Shown piece by piece: positions 50,875 through 60,265 of a stretch of 64,000 nucleotides of DNA. Under the pieces are notes generated by a model that was given only the letters and a program-made list of their open reading frames with translations, searched no databases and was not told the origin of the DNA. How positions within the stretch are numbered: position 1 is the first letter of the stretch; each line of letters starts with the position of its first letter. Made by a program: the position numbers and the translations under genes. The stretch spans positions 6,995-70,994 of the forward strand of contig CAZUZS010000016.1 of the NCBI GenBank assembly GCA_964624795.1. The letters run 5' to 3'. The DNA comes from CAZUZS01 sp964624795 (GTDB lineage Bacteria; Calditrichota; Calditrichia; RBG-13-44-9).

Positions 50875-53379
50875 TTATGGCGTTGCATGAGAGTGAAGGG
50901 ATGTTTGCACCCTTCCAAGAAACTTTCGGTGGTGTTTGCCACTCAAGTCGAGGTGCCTGTAAACATGCAATTTTGCCCAGTCCTCGATGAACGCCCATAC
51001 AATGCAGTATCCCCAGACAAATGCAATTAATTCCCAGGGGATTTTTGCCATCAAAAAACCAAAGCCCACAATCAGCGCCGCAACTGTCTGGGTCAGAAAG
51101 ATGGCGACCAGCAAAATGGTGGCGGGGTAAGGTTTGGTGACGAACGATTTCCGGCTGCGGACGACAAAAAGCGTCATGTGTCCGGCTACAGCCAGCTTGA
51201 GATAAACCAAAGATTGCAGCGGCGGCCCGTCCATTTTCAGCAGCAACTTGCCGATGAGCAAGAGTCCGAATGTTTCGGCCACCCCAATCAAACCCAGCAC
51301 GGTGGCGACCGTGATGACGCGCCGCATATTCCATTTAACAGGTTGCGGATCCAGCCAGGTGTTGTCGTATGCGATGGTCATAATGGGCAAATCGTTGAGC
51401 AGCGCCAGAAGAATAATCATCACGGTGGTGATGGGATAAAAATTGAAAACCACCATAGCCAGCACCACAAAAAACATGATGCGAATGGTCTCAGTAATTC
51501 GGTAAATAGCGTAACTGTTCATTCGTTCAAAAATGCGGCGTGCTTCTTCCACCGCCCGTATGATGACCGATAATCCAGGGGCGGTAAGCACCAGGGAGGC
51601 TGCTGCCTGTGCGGCATTGGTTGCACCCGATACCGCGATCCCGACATCGGCTTGCTTTAGGGCCGGCGCATCATTGACGCCATCGCCGGTCATCGCCACC
51701 AGGTGCCCGCGGCTTTGCAGCGCTTTAACGATATCGTATTTGTGCTCCGGAAAAACCTGGGCGAAACCGTCTGCTTTTTCTATTTCAGTAATCGCCCGTC
51801 CGGATAAATTGTCAACATCCTCCTCTTCGGAAAAGATTTTATCTGCAGGCTGAATGTCGGACTGTAAACCAAGCTGCCTGGAAATTTCCCTGCCGATAGC
51901 AACGTTGTCGCCGGTTACCATCTTTACGTGGATACCATGTTCTTCGGCGCGCCGGATGGTTTCTTTGGAATCTTCACGCGGCGGATCGTAAAGCGGAAGA
52001 ATGCCCAGGAATTGCCACCGACCCTCCTCCTTCTCTGCCCTTGCAACACCCAATGTACGATAACCCTTTGCGGCCAAATCATTTACTGTTTTGTCGGCTT
52101 TTGTTTGATCTTTTTCGTTTAGCCGGCAGAGGCCCATAATTACCTGCGGCGCCCCTTTTGCGACGATAAATGTTCCGCCGCTATTGTCTTTTATTGTTGC
52201 TTCGGTGCGCTTGCGATTGGGGTCGAACGGCACAAATTTTAATTGTTGATACGATTTGAGAATATCAGGAGTAGTAAGTCCGCCGATTACTGCCTGATCG
52301 ATGGCGTCGCGATCTTCCTCCTTGGAAGCCAGCGCGGCGGCGAGGATTAACTCCCCCTCGTCTTTTGCACTAAAGGTTACCGGATCTCCCAGGGTCAGCT
52401 TATTCTGTGTCAAGGTACCGGTTTTATCGGAGCAGAGAATGTCGATACCTGCAATTTCTTCGATGGATTGCAGCCGGGAGACGATCGCCTTCATGCGCGA
52501 AAGCACCAGCGCCCCCAGGGCCATGGTAACCGACAAAACGGCCGGCATGGCAACAGGAATGGCAGCTACGACCAGGATGAGAACAAATTGAAAAATGGTA
52601 AGGAAAGCGTCTCCTCGCACCAGTTGGGCCAGCACCAGAAAGATCGCCAGCCCCAGGCTGATGTAGATCAAATAATCACCAATTGTCAGCACCGCTTTCT
52701 GAAAGTGCGACACCGCTCCGGCACTCTCCACCAATTTTGCAGTGCGGGCAAAGTATGTGTTCTCTCCCGTTCCGGCCACCAGCGAAACCATTTCTCCCTG
52801 TTTGATAGCGGAACCGGAATAGGCAAGATCGTTGATTTTTTTCTCCACAGGGAGCGATTCGCCGGTAAGGGCGGATTGATCTACCATGAGGTAATCCCCA
52901 TCGATAAGCTTGACATCGGCGGGCACAATGTCTCCCAGGCGGAGGCGGATCACGTCACCGGGAACCAGCTCGCCGGCCGCAATCTCCCGCCATTTTCCGT
53001 CCCGCAGAACACGCGCTTTAAGGGCAAGCTCATTTTTCAGTGCTTCCAACGCATTGGAAGCCTGGAATTCCTGCCAGAAACCCACTATTGCATTAAAGAC
53101 CAGAAGAATTGAGATAATAATGAAATCCGTCCAGTGTTGGACAACAAGGGAGAGGATTGCCGCAACCTCGATCATCCAGGGAATTGGTCCCCAAAAGTAA
53201 CCAAGAAATTTAAGTAAAGGATTTTGTTTCTTTTCTACGATAGCGTTCGGCCCGTATTGCGTCAGCCGCTTTTGTGCTTCTTCGCTGTTCAATCCCTCCG
53301 GGCTGGCGGCGAGAGTCTTAAAAAGTGTTTCTTTGCTTTCTTTTTGTGCTTGTTCGCTGGTAATAATGTTTGTATCCAT
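50875..53379 (-). CDS. P3A-type proton-exporting P-type ATPase
   Basis: An 834-residue P-type ATPase. It has LTGESLPVEKK (dephosphorylation motif), the phosphorylation site DKTGTLTQ (about residue 318), MTGDGVNDAPALKQADVGIAVSGATNAAQAAASLVLTAPGL, and VVAAIPVAMPAVLSVTM in helix 4, whose PVAMP is typical of the P3A (plasma-membrane H+) class. The length suits bacterial and archaeal homologues and lacks the plant-type regulatory tail. It should export protons using ATP, helping pH homeostasis or restoring proton-motive force. It precedes phosphoketolase by 41 bp in one operon. A perfect short palindrome lies 13 bp upstream of its ATG. Confidence 0.95.
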   Translation of the reverse strand: MDTNIITSEQAQKESKETLFKTLAASPEGLNSEEAQKRLTQYGPNAIVEKKQNPLLKFLGYFWGPIPWMIEVAAILSLVVQHWTDFIIISILLVFNAIVGFWQEFQASNALEALKNELALKARVLRDGKWREIAAGELVPGDVIRLRLGDIVPADVKLIDGDYLMVDQSALTGESLPVEKKINDLAYSGSAIKQGEMVSLVAGTGENTYFARTAKLVESAGAVSHFQKAVLTIGDYLIYISLGLAIFLVLAQLVRGDAFLTIFQFVLILVVAAIPVAMPAVLSVTMALGALVLSRMKAIVSRLQSIEEIAGIDILCSDKTGTLTQNKLTLGDPVTFSAKDEGELILAAALASKEEDRDAIDQAVIGGLTTPDILKSYQQLKFVPFDPNRKRTEATIKDNSGGTFIVAKGAPQVIMGLCRLNEKDQTKADKTVNDLAAKGYRTLGVARAEKEEGRWQFLGILPLYDPPREDSKETIRRAEEHGIHVKMVTGDNVAIGREISRQLGLQSDIQPADKIFSEEEDVDNLSGRAITEIEKADGFAQVFPEHKYDIVKALQSRGHLVAMTGDGVNDAPALKQADVGIAVSGATNAAQAAASLVLTAPGLSVIIRAVEEARRIFERMNSYAIYRITETIRIMFFVVLAMVVFNFYPITTVMIILLALLNDLPIMTIAYDNTWLDPQPVKWNMRRVITVATVLGLIGVAETFGLLLIGKLLLKMDGPPLQSLVYLKLAVAGHMTLFVVRSRKSFVTKPYPATILLVAIFLTQTVAALIVGFGFLMAKIPWELIAFVWGYCIVWAFIEDWAKLHVYRHLDLSGKHHRKFLGRVQTSLHSHATP

Positions 53380-53391
53380 TATTCTGTCCCG

Positions 53392-53406
53392 GACCCAAAT
53401 TGGGTC
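53392..53406. promoter_or_regulatory. Palindrome just upstream of the proton ATPase gene
   Basis: GACCCAA-A-TTGGGTC is a perfect 7+1+7 palindrome located 13-27 bp before the ATPase ATG (53379, minus). It lies where the ribosome-binding site should be, and no AGGAG is seen, so it could be an operator or a hairpin that hides the start. The sequence is visible; the role is inference. Confidence 0.4.
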
Positions 53407-53486
53407 AAGTTTTTTGATCCGCCGACAGGGAATCGCTGTTGGTCGATAAAGTGTTCATTATCTTTTGCGCAAAAGTCGTTTGCGGA

Positions 53487-54914
53487 TCATGTTGTTTCAT
53501 TTATTTCCTCCAGGGCACCGGATCCTCTGCGGTTTGCATACGATGCCGCCTGCCTTGATTTCAAACCAAGCGATGCCAACAGACCGATGCCGGCCACGAT
53601 GGCTACCATCAGGAAGATTTCATGAAATCCGTGCAAGCCGGTGGGATTTGAAGCGAAGAATGCCCCGGCCAAAGCGGTACCCGTCATTAATCCGAAACTG
53701 CCGGCCAGGCTTACCAGACCTTGTGCGGATGCCCGCTCCAAATCGTTGGTTTGGGAAAGCACTACATAGCGAACCGGCGCTCCCAACAGCGCGCTGAGAC
53801 CAATTCCCAGCACAACCTGGTAGCCGATAAAAGTCCAGATGCTAAATGCTTCTATCAATAGGAATGCACCGAGAGCGGTAAAAAATGTCCCGATCAGCAA
53901 TACAATCCGGACGCCGGCCTTGTCGATCAGCATGCCCATCGGCCCGGTAAATAAGAATAGTGTGAGCGCAATCGCCAACATTAGCGATCCGGCGGAGCCG
54001 ACCCCGATATTTAATGCTTTCATGGCATAGAATGGCAGGAATACCATGCCGGCTTCGGTAATTCCACCTACGAAGCCTAAAAATATTCCGATGTCCAGTT
54101 GCTTTTTGGAAAAGAGATTGAGCGAAATTATTGGCGCTTTGGGATGACGTTCCACATTGGCGAAACCGATAAGAAGAATAATAGCGGCGGCCAGCCAGGG
54201 CCAAACTTTCAGACTACTGATGCTGCGCAACAAATCTGAACTCTGCAACTGGTTAAGGCCGTAGGCAAGGCTTGCCAGACCCGCTCCCAGCAATATCATT
54301 CCGGAAATGTCCAGCGGATGTTCATGAACACCGGCATCGAGGGGAAGTGCCCGCCACGCAAAAATTAAAAGGAACACGGCGATGGGAATATTCAAGAAAA
54401 ATATTGCCTCCCAGCTGAACCACTGGGTAAGCCAGCCGCCCAGCGGCGGGCCGAAAATACCGGCGGCCCCCCATACCAAGCCCACAAAGCCCAGCGCCAT
54501 CCCCCTCCGTTCTTCCTGAATATTTTCGCCGATTACAGTAGTGGCGATGGGGAAAAGGCCGCCCGCGCCCATTGCCTGAATCCCCCTTCCTGCCAGCAGA
54601 AAACCAAAACTCCCAGAAAATGCTGCCCACAACGAGCCTAATCCGAAGATGGCCACATTTGCCATGAATATTCTCTTGCGCCCATAACGATCCGACAACG
54701 CGCTCATTAGAGGAGTAGAGACCACATAAACCAGGATGTAGAGCGTAATTATCCACGGGATTTGCCTTTGGCTCATCGACAGGCTTTTGGCAATAATGGG
54801 AATGGCAGGAGCGACAATGGAAATATCCAGGGCGCCCATGAATACGCCCACCATCAGAGAAATCAAAATGCCCCACTGTTTGCGGGTAATTGTGATTTTT
54901 TCCTTTTCCGCCAC
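53487..54914 (-). CDS. MFS exporter, DHA2 family
   Basis: A 475-residue permease with 13-14 helices and the motif-A-like loop SALSDRYGRKRIFMANVAIF near residue 70. The first helix motif VFMGALDISIVAPAIPIIA and the GGWLTQWFSWEAIFFLNIPIAVFLL segment match DHA2-type pumps (EmrB/LfrA relatives). There is no adaptor or TolC gene beside it, unlike the pump at 33075. It may be read with the ATPase gene 107 bp downstream. Substrate unknown. Confidence 0.9.
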   Translation of the reverse strand: MAEKEKITITRKQWGILISLMVGVFMGALDISIVAPAIPIIAKSLSMSQRQIPWIITLYILVYVVSTPLMSALSDRYGRKRIFMANVAIFGLGSLWAAFSGSFGFLLAGRGIQAMGAGGLFPIATTVIGENIQEERRGMALGFVGLVWGAAGIFGPPLGGWLTQWFSWEAIFFLNIPIAVFLLIFAWRALPLDAGVHEHPLDISGMILLGAGLASLAYGLNQLQSSDLLRSISSLKVWPWLAAAIILLIGFANVERHPKAPIISLNLFSKKQLDIGIFLGFVGGITEAGMVFLPFYAMKALNIGVGSAGSLMLAIALTLFLFTGPMGMLIDKAGVRIVLLIGTFFTALGAFLLIEAFSIWTFIGYQVVLGIGLSALLGAPVRYVVLSQTNDLERASAQGLVSLAGSFGLMTGTALAGAFFASNPTGLHGFHEIFLMVAIVAGIGLLASLGLKSRQAASYANRRGSGALEEINETT

Positions 54915-55295
54915 GATTTTCCCCGCCCCGTCAATTCACATTTGCAAAATGATTCATTATCCAACCATAAGAATTATGTATTTCAGTATAGGGGGCCAGT
55001 GATAAAGGTTTAAAGGAATGGGCCTTTAAAATCCCCCCCAAACTACCTTTAATAATTTAGGAAGGATTATGAAGATTTTATGAAAACCTGCTGGATGTAC
55101 TAAGGAATGAAATCGGGATTCTGATTTGCGATAATAAGAAAAATCAGGTCGGAGAGTGTCCTGCGGTACGACTAAAATCTTTTTTTCATTAAGATCAGTC
55201 CTCATGGAGAAGAAATGTTCATGGTAAGCTCGTTTCCCTTGATAAATGAGTGCTGCGAACATTTTTGCATCCCGGGCATTGGCTTATTTCGATCT
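54915..55295. other. Gap between the MFS gene and the CPBP protease gene
   Basis: A 381 bp region, partly AT-rich. A minus-strand 78-codon frame (55026-55262) has no recognisable feature or start signal. The strand-specific promoter of the MFS gene should lie near 54920-54980. I see no other element. Confidence 0.35.
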
Positions 55296-56021
55296 TTAGA
55301 AAAACAGAGACGGTTTTGCCTTGAAAATGGGCACCAGGACAATGCCGATGAAATCCTGCAAAAAGTGCATCACCATCGGCGCCACCAGGCTCCTTCTCCA
55401 GAGGTAAACAACGGCGAACACCAATCCCATAAATCCGACGGTAAGCACACCGGCAGTACCCTCGTAGCCATGACCCAGCGAGAAAATAAAAGCGGAAAGG
55501 AATACCGCAGCAGTCATATTGGAGGTAATATTTTCCAGCCGCAGGATCAGGTACCCGCGAAAAATGGTTTCCTCCGAAAAGGCAACAATTACCACCAGAA
55601 TGAAGCCCAGAATGGACTCCGGGATACCGCCCGTTGCTTCCAGCGACGGGAGCGGGGTGGCGGGCGAAGAAAAGCCAACGTTAATCAAAACACTTTCCAA
55701 AATGCCTGCGGCGTAAAACATCGGAACAAAGAGGATGATGCCGATGATTGCTTCCTGCCAGAAATTTTCAAATTGCCAGCCAAGCAATTTGGTGGGTTCA
55801 CCATTTCGCCACAGAAAAAACAGGATAAGGCTAACCAGGGCCAGGTCCCTTAAAATGGTGGATACCGCCACCAGGACAAAGCTTAAGGTGCCTTGCTTCA
55901 CAGCAAAAAATGATAGTGCCATTGATGGAAAAATGAGAAATAAAAAAACCAGAAGTTCAATAAGTTGCGCTTTTTGAGAGGGCGATTTCAGTTGTGTGGT
56001 GCCGTTTACATTCTCTGACAT
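55296..56021 (-). CDS. CPBP-family intramembrane metalloprotease
   Basis: A 241-residue membrane protein of the CAAX-protease/bacteriocin-processing family. The catalytic motif EETIFRGYLILRLE (Glu-Glu-x3-Arg) lies near residue 147, and ALGHGYEG-like FSLGHGYEGTAGVL near residue 190 and the later helix with AVVYLWRRSLVAPMVMHFLQD complete the four-motif pattern. About seven helices are predicted. Substrate unknown. GGGAG precedes the ATG (56021). The S10 gene ends upstream of it by 25 bp on the same strand. Confidence 0.9.
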   Translation of the reverse strand: MSENVNGTTQLKSPSQKAQLIELLVFLFLIFPSMALSFFAVKQGTLSFVLVAVSTILRDLALVSLILFFLWRNGEPTKLLGWQFENFWQEAIIGIILFVPMFYAAGILESVLINVGFSSPATPLPSLEATGGIPESILGFILVVIVAFSEETIFRGYLILRLENITSNMTAAVFLSAFIFSLGHGYEGTAGVLTVGFMGLVFAVVYLWRRSLVAPMVMHFLQDFIGIVLVPIFKAKPSLFF

Positions 56022-56046
56022 ATTTGACTCCCTTGGTTGCTATGGA

Positions 56047-57594
56047 TTAATTCTCTAGCGCCGATTGATAAAAACCGGCGACATCTTTTGTCAATTGCTT
56101 CAGCGAAGCCGGGTCATTGTAAATCTGGTGCCCTGAAAAATAAACATGATGGATAAGGTTTTTTTGCAATTGCGGATTAATTCCAAGATGATCGTAAGAA
56201 TACATTTGCGAAAGAAACGGCGTGGTAAGATCATAATAACCGGAGCCGGTGAAAACTTTCAAGTGGTTGTTCTGGGTCATTGCTTCCGCCAGTCTGCCGC
56301 CCATACTCAGGTAGCCCTGTCCGCCGATATCCCATTTCCACCCCTCATTAACGCTCATCGATAAAAACTCGTAAGGCTTATCGGTGAAGAATTTCAGATC
56401 ATTTCTTATATATTCATTGAAAGGGGCAACAAAGGGCCCGGTTACCAGGAACATGGCGGGATCGAACCGTTCATATTCGGCAGTTGGCGAAATAGAGTAA
56501 CTTTTTACCCGACTGTCCAGCAAACCCAGCGACTGCCCGTCATTCCGTAGCAGCTCCTTGATGAACCGGTAGGTGCTGATGCGCAGATTGCTGTTCCGGA
56601 TATATGATTCGGAAAGCCCAGTGTACATGGCCAGCTTTTTAGTAATGGCGGTTCTTTCCGAATCCGCCAATTGATCTCCCCTCCCCAACGCGGCCACATA
56701 GCTGTTCGAAGCCCATTTTCGCACTTCGTTTATCGTCTTTTGAAAATCGGCTTGCGGGCCTGAGGAAAGCTTTTTGTGATAGTAGGCAGCTGCGGAGAGG
56801 GATGGCAAAGCCAGCCAGTAGGCAAGGTCGTTGCCATGCCCATATACAAATGCCTGGAAATTTAAAGCCGACGAGAGCATCACCAGCCCTTTCAGGTTGA
56901 TGCCCATCTCAATTTGCAGATATTTGGCCAGTCCCGCGGCGCGGGTGGTTCCGTAACTTTCTCCGGCAATAAATTTAGGGGACATCCAATTCCGGTATTT
57001 GGTAATATAAAGCCGAATAAAGCGGGCATTGGACTGAATATCGCCATCCACATTGTAGAATTTGTCGGGATTTACTCCCCGGAATGCGCGGCTGTACCCG
57101 GTGCCCACCGGATCGACAAATACCAGATCTGTAAAATCCAGCCAGGTGTACTCGTTGTCAATCAGCTTATCCGATTTTGGCAATTCGGTTCCGGCCTCTG
57201 CCAGAATCACCCGTTTGGGTCCCAGCGCACCCAGGTGCAGCCAGATGGAGGAAGCGCCCGGCCCGCCGTTGAAAGCAAATGTGAGGGGGCCGTTCGCCGC
57301 CTCGCTCTTACCTTCTTTTTTGTAGGCAACAAAGAATATTTTTGCTTCCATTTTGCCGGAGTCATCTTGCAGTGGGATAAATCCGGCAGTAGCAGTATAA
57401 TTTAATGTTTTTCCGTTAATTGAAATTGAGTGATGCGTAACGACCGGTTCCTCTACTGCTGCCTCTTTTGCTGGTACCTCCGCATTTGTTTTCGCGGAAG
57501 CGGCCGACTTGTTTTGAGCGACGAGCTTAGTCGAAAAACTTACGCTTAATAAAATTGTAATAATGATAAATCCGTCCAATACCATTCGTCTCAC
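56047..57594 (-). CDS. Serine carboxypeptidase-like protein (peptidase S10)
   Basis: A 515-residue exported hydrolase of the alpha/beta-hydrolase S10 class. After a signal segment (IIITILLSVSFSTKLVA) come TFAFNGGPGASSIWLHLGALGP (oxyanion-hole motif, about residue 108), the nucleophile motif GESYGTTRAAGLAKYL (about residue 210), and the C-terminal FTGSGYYDLTTPFL and VYFSGHQIYND, where the Asp and His complete the triad. Bacterial S10 enzymes of this kind remove C-terminal residues from peptides in the periplasm. GTG 57594 or ATG 57585 may start it. Confidence 0.92.
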   Translation of the reverse strand: MRRMVLDGFIIITILLSVSFSTKLVAQNKSAASAKTNAEVPAKEAAVEEPVVTHHSISINGKTLNYTATAGFIPLQDDSGKMEAKIFFVAYKKEGKSEAANGPLTFAFNGGPGASSIWLHLGALGPKRVILAEAGTELPKSDKLIDNEYTWLDFTDLVFVDPVGTGYSRAFRGVNPDKFYNVDGDIQSNARFIRLYITKYRNWMSPKFIAGESYGTTRAAGLAKYLQIEMGINLKGLVMLSSALNFQAFVYGHGNDLAYWLALPSLSAAAYYHKKLSSGPQADFQKTINEVRKWASNSYVAALGRGDQLADSERTAITKKLAMYTGLSESYIRNSNLRISTYRFIKELLRNDGQSLGLLDSRVKSYSISPTAEYERFDPAMFLVTGPFVAPFNEYIRNDLKFFTDKPYEFLSMSVNEGWKWDIGGQGYLSMGGRLAEAMTQNNHLKVFTGSGYYDLTTPFLSQMYSYDHLGINPQLQKNLIHHVYFSGHQIYNDPASLKQLTKDVAGFYQSALEN

Positions 57595-57731
57595 GGGAAT
57601 CCCCCAATTTTTTGTTAGCTACAAAAAAGTCAAAATGCGAATACGATTAAGAAACGGTTGTCCACATAACTGCCGTTCAGCAAATTCCTGAAATCCTCGA
57701 TGGCAAAATATTGGTGAACCGGAAGGTGCTA

Positions 57732-59333
57732 TCATTCTCCGGGCAGCGCAAATGCCGAAAGTTGGCTATCCCCATCCGTAATATACAGGACGCCATTGGC
57801 AACAATCGGGCTTTGCCAGTGTATCGCGCCAATGTCGGAATTGCGCCACAACTCTTTGCCGTTTTCGGGATCGAGTGCCCGTACTGTGTAATTGAAAGCA
57901 TAAAATAGAACGCTGTTGGCAATAATGGGCGATGTTCCGCCGGTGGCATCTTGCCAGATTATTTGCAGGTTCGGGATGCCGTTCGAATAGACCAGCTTAA
58001 AAGCTGAAATGCCATTGGAATTTGCAATGAATATCCAAGTGGTACCATCCTTGGGATTTACCCAGACGGCGGGCTGTGTCAAGACCGGGCCGCCCTGCGG
58101 AATGCCCATCTCGGCTATCTCACCACCGGCAAGCCCCACCGCATTTTGTCCGCTCATATTGTCCAGATTAATCAATCGAACCTGACCGTCCTTTCCGCTT
58201 TGCAGCGCAAGATGCCTGATTTTATTCTCCGGTGAAACCGGCAGAATGGCTGGGGCTGTGCTGCCCAGGTCGAGATCAAATTTTTGCAGCTCCATGAAAT
58301 TGGTTGGCGTGTAACTATCCAGTGGATCGCCGTTTGAACCGGTGCCATCGGGATTAAGAGAGAAAACCGTATCTCCCCAATTATGGTTTAGCGGATCAAA
58401 AGGGCCATTCCCGGTCGCCATATAAATTCTGTTTGTTCCCTTATCATACACTACACCGGCCCGCGCCCAGATCCCGGAGCGCCGGGCGGGACAGTCCGTC
58501 TGCCCCTTGCTGGAGTCAAAATGAACGGCCTGATTGCTACAGTTTGCATTGAAAACATTCTGGCCATCAGTTGCGAGATTGATTGCCGTAACGTGTCCCT
58601 GGTAATCCCCCCGGTCCCCAAGATAGCCGCTGTTTGCGACATATAGATAGGTGCTGTCTTGTGGCGTGGTGGCTATACTCAACGCTGAAGATCCCTTCTC
58701 ATCCCACGGTTTCAAAGTGACCGTTTGCGGCCAGCGAGTGTTGATGATTTCATTCCCATCATAAACCTTGTGTTTGTGCACATTCCCATCCAGGCCGTAA
58801 CGATATATGTACTGTCCGTTGGGGCCGATGGCGGGGGAGGAGGTTGTGTAGCACGGCTCGTTTCCATTGTTGATATAACAGGTATCGGGAGAAATATTGG
58901 GCTGTGCCCAAATCAGATTCCCGCTGTGTGCATCGTAAGCGTAGATGTGGCCGGCCTTGGTGGTGACAAACAGAACATCTTTCTTCCCGGCAATGGTATT
59001 TGCTCCGCTCAAATATACCGGTGCCCCATCCGAAACATCATCCAAGGTGATCTGAAAAATCCGGTGCAGTTTGCTCACGTTCTCAGCAGAGAGCCTTTTT
59101 TCGGCGGTGTTGTTGCCGCTATGCTGCGCATCGAAATTAAACTGCATCCAATCGTAGCTGCCGGCTGCAGTCTTCATTTGTTGGTTGTAAATCATTTTCG
59201 CGGCATCCTGCCCGAATGATGGCAGCGACATGGCAAGAATAATGATCAATGCAAATAAGCAATAATTACGAAAGCGGCTATATTTAGATTTGTATTTGTT
59301 GTAGTTCTGCAAATTCCGGGTACCGTTCTTCAT
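57732..59333 (-). CDS. Exported PQQ-type beta-propeller protein
   Basis: A 533-residue protein with a signal peptide (YCLFALIIILAMSLPSFG) and repeated beta-propeller blades with PQQ-type endings: VLFVTTKAGHIYAYDAHSGNLIW, YLYVANSGYLGDRGDYQGHVTAINLATD, SVLFYAFNYTVRALDPENGKELW, GVLYITDGDSQLSAFALPG. It has no recognisable alcohol dehydrogenase catalytic Asp-rich pattern, nor the cytochrome c domain of quinohaemoproteins. It could be a PQQ-dependent oxidoreductase or a structural propeller. AGG lies just before the ATG. Role unknown. Confidence 0.85.
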   Translation of the reverse strand: MKNGTRNLQNYNKYKSKYSRFRNYCLFALIIILAMSLPSFGQDAAKMIYNQQMKTAAGSYDWMQFNFDAQHSGNNTAEKRLSAENVSKLHRIFQITLDDVSDGAPVYLSGANTIAGKKDVLFVTTKAGHIYAYDAHSGNLIWAQPNISPDTCYINNGNEPCYTTSSPAIGPNGQYIYRYGLDGNVHKHKVYDGNEIINTRWPQTVTLKPWDEKGSSALSIATTPQDSTYLYVANSGYLGDRGDYQGHVTAINLATDGQNVFNANCSNQAVHFDSSKGQTDCPARRSGIWARAGVVYDKGTNRIYMATGNGPFDPLNHNWGDTVFSLNPDGTGSNGDPLDSYTPTNFMELQKFDLDLGSTAPAILPVSPENKIRHLALQSGKDGQVRLINLDNMSGQNAVGLAGGEIAEMGIPQGGPVLTQPAVWVNPKDGTTWIFIANSNGISAFKLVYSNGIPNLQIIWQDATGGTSPIIANSVLFYAFNYTVRALDPENGKELWRNSDIGAIHWQSPIVANGVLYITDGDSQLSAFALPGE

Positions 59334-59398
59334 GTTGTCCTCACCAATTTGTTTTGGATTGTTGTCACTGTTTCTTCATTAATCGTGGGTCCGGGGAG

Positions 59399-60244
59399 TC
59401 AAACATCTTTGTAGGTAAGGACTCGTCCCCACAGGCTTTTGGTGCCCCATAATCCGGAGCGAAGACATTCCAATTGTACTATCTGACTGTGATCGACAAA
59501 GAGATTGACCTCCGGCCCATAATTTTTTATGTACCACGCGAAAACATCCGGATCAGCGGCTTCGAACATCGGTTTTTCCAGCCCCAGCGAGTTGATGATT
59601 TTTGCTACAACACCAGTGCGCCATTCATTCACATTTTCAGTAATACCTTCCGATTCAATCATAATCATGTAGGCCCCTGCGTCGATAAAGCGCTTGGCCT
59701 GCAAGATAGCCCATTCCGGATCGCTGGTGCCTTCCGCTTCCAACTCTGCGACGGTGGTTGCGCCACCCGCACCGAATTGAATACCGACTTCCGGTTTCGC
59801 TTTCAGGCCAGCCTTCTGCACTTTCTCTATCAATCGCAGCCAGTCATCTGTCGGGATGGAAATAAATCCGCTTGAAATTTCAATGATGTCGAAGCCGATT
59901 TCCTTGCATTCGCGGATATAATAATCCACGGCTTCTGCACCCTGGGTTAGCACATGTTCAATGAATCCGCCGGTGGAAACCAGAACTTCATGCTGATGGC
60001 ACAATTCAAGTAGCTCTTTCACAGCCTTGCGAGGCATCAGACTAAAAGAGCCGCCGGCAAATTTGAGCACGTCTACATAATTGCCCATTGTTTCCAGAAC
60101 ATCCTGCAAATACCGTTTCCCCATAACAGAATAGTATGGTCCCCGAATCTCTGTAACACCGTTTTTGCGGGGCTTGGAACTGCGTTTATTTATGCTCAAT
60201 TTGCTAAATGCTCTTTCTTCCAGGTCAGTCTTAACTTGCTCCAT
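59399..60244 (-). CDS. comA: Phosphosulfolactate synthase (ComA)
   Basis: ComA adds sulfite to phosphoenolpyruvate to make (2R)-phospho-3-sulfolactate, the first step of coenzyme M synthesis in methanogens and of sulfolactate formation elsewhere. The 281-residue TIM barrel shows DVLKFAGGSFSLMPRKAV, STGGFIEHVLTQG, IIEISSGFISIPTDDW, KPEVGIQFGAGG and MIMIESEGITEN, the phosphate- and Mg-binding loops of the family. An N-terminal 30-residue basic tail is not part of the barrel. GGAGG lies nine bases before the ATG. It follows the PrpD-family gene by 21 bp, so the two belong to one operon. Family assignment is good; that the product is coenzyme M is not shown because comB, comC and comDE are not in view. 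Confidence 0.85.
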   Translation of the reverse strand: MEQVKTDLEERAFSKLSINKRSSKPRKNGVTEIRGPYYSVMGKRYLQDVLETMGNYVDVLKFAGGSFSLMPRKAVKELLELCHQHEVLVSTGGFIEHVLTQGAEAVDYYIRECKEIGFDIIEISSGFISIPTDDWLRLIEKVQKAGLKAKPEVGIQFGAGGATTVAELEAEGTSDPEWAILQAKRFIDAGAYMIMIESEGITENVNEWRTGVVAKIINSLGLEKPMFEAADPDVFAWYIKNYGPEVNLFVDHSQIVQLECLRSGLWGTKSLWGRVLTYKDV

Positions 60245-60265
60245 TTTTTTATACCTCCATAAAAT

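Noticed and set aside
50834..51334. N-terminal extension of phosphoketolase overlapping the ATPase gene
   Set aside because: The extra residues lie in another frame of the ATPase gene and are out of keeping with the family; GGAGG before 50833 decides the start.
55026..55262. Small minus-strand frame before the CPBP gene
   Set aside because: No ribosome-binding site, no recognisable feature; the region is better read as a spacer.
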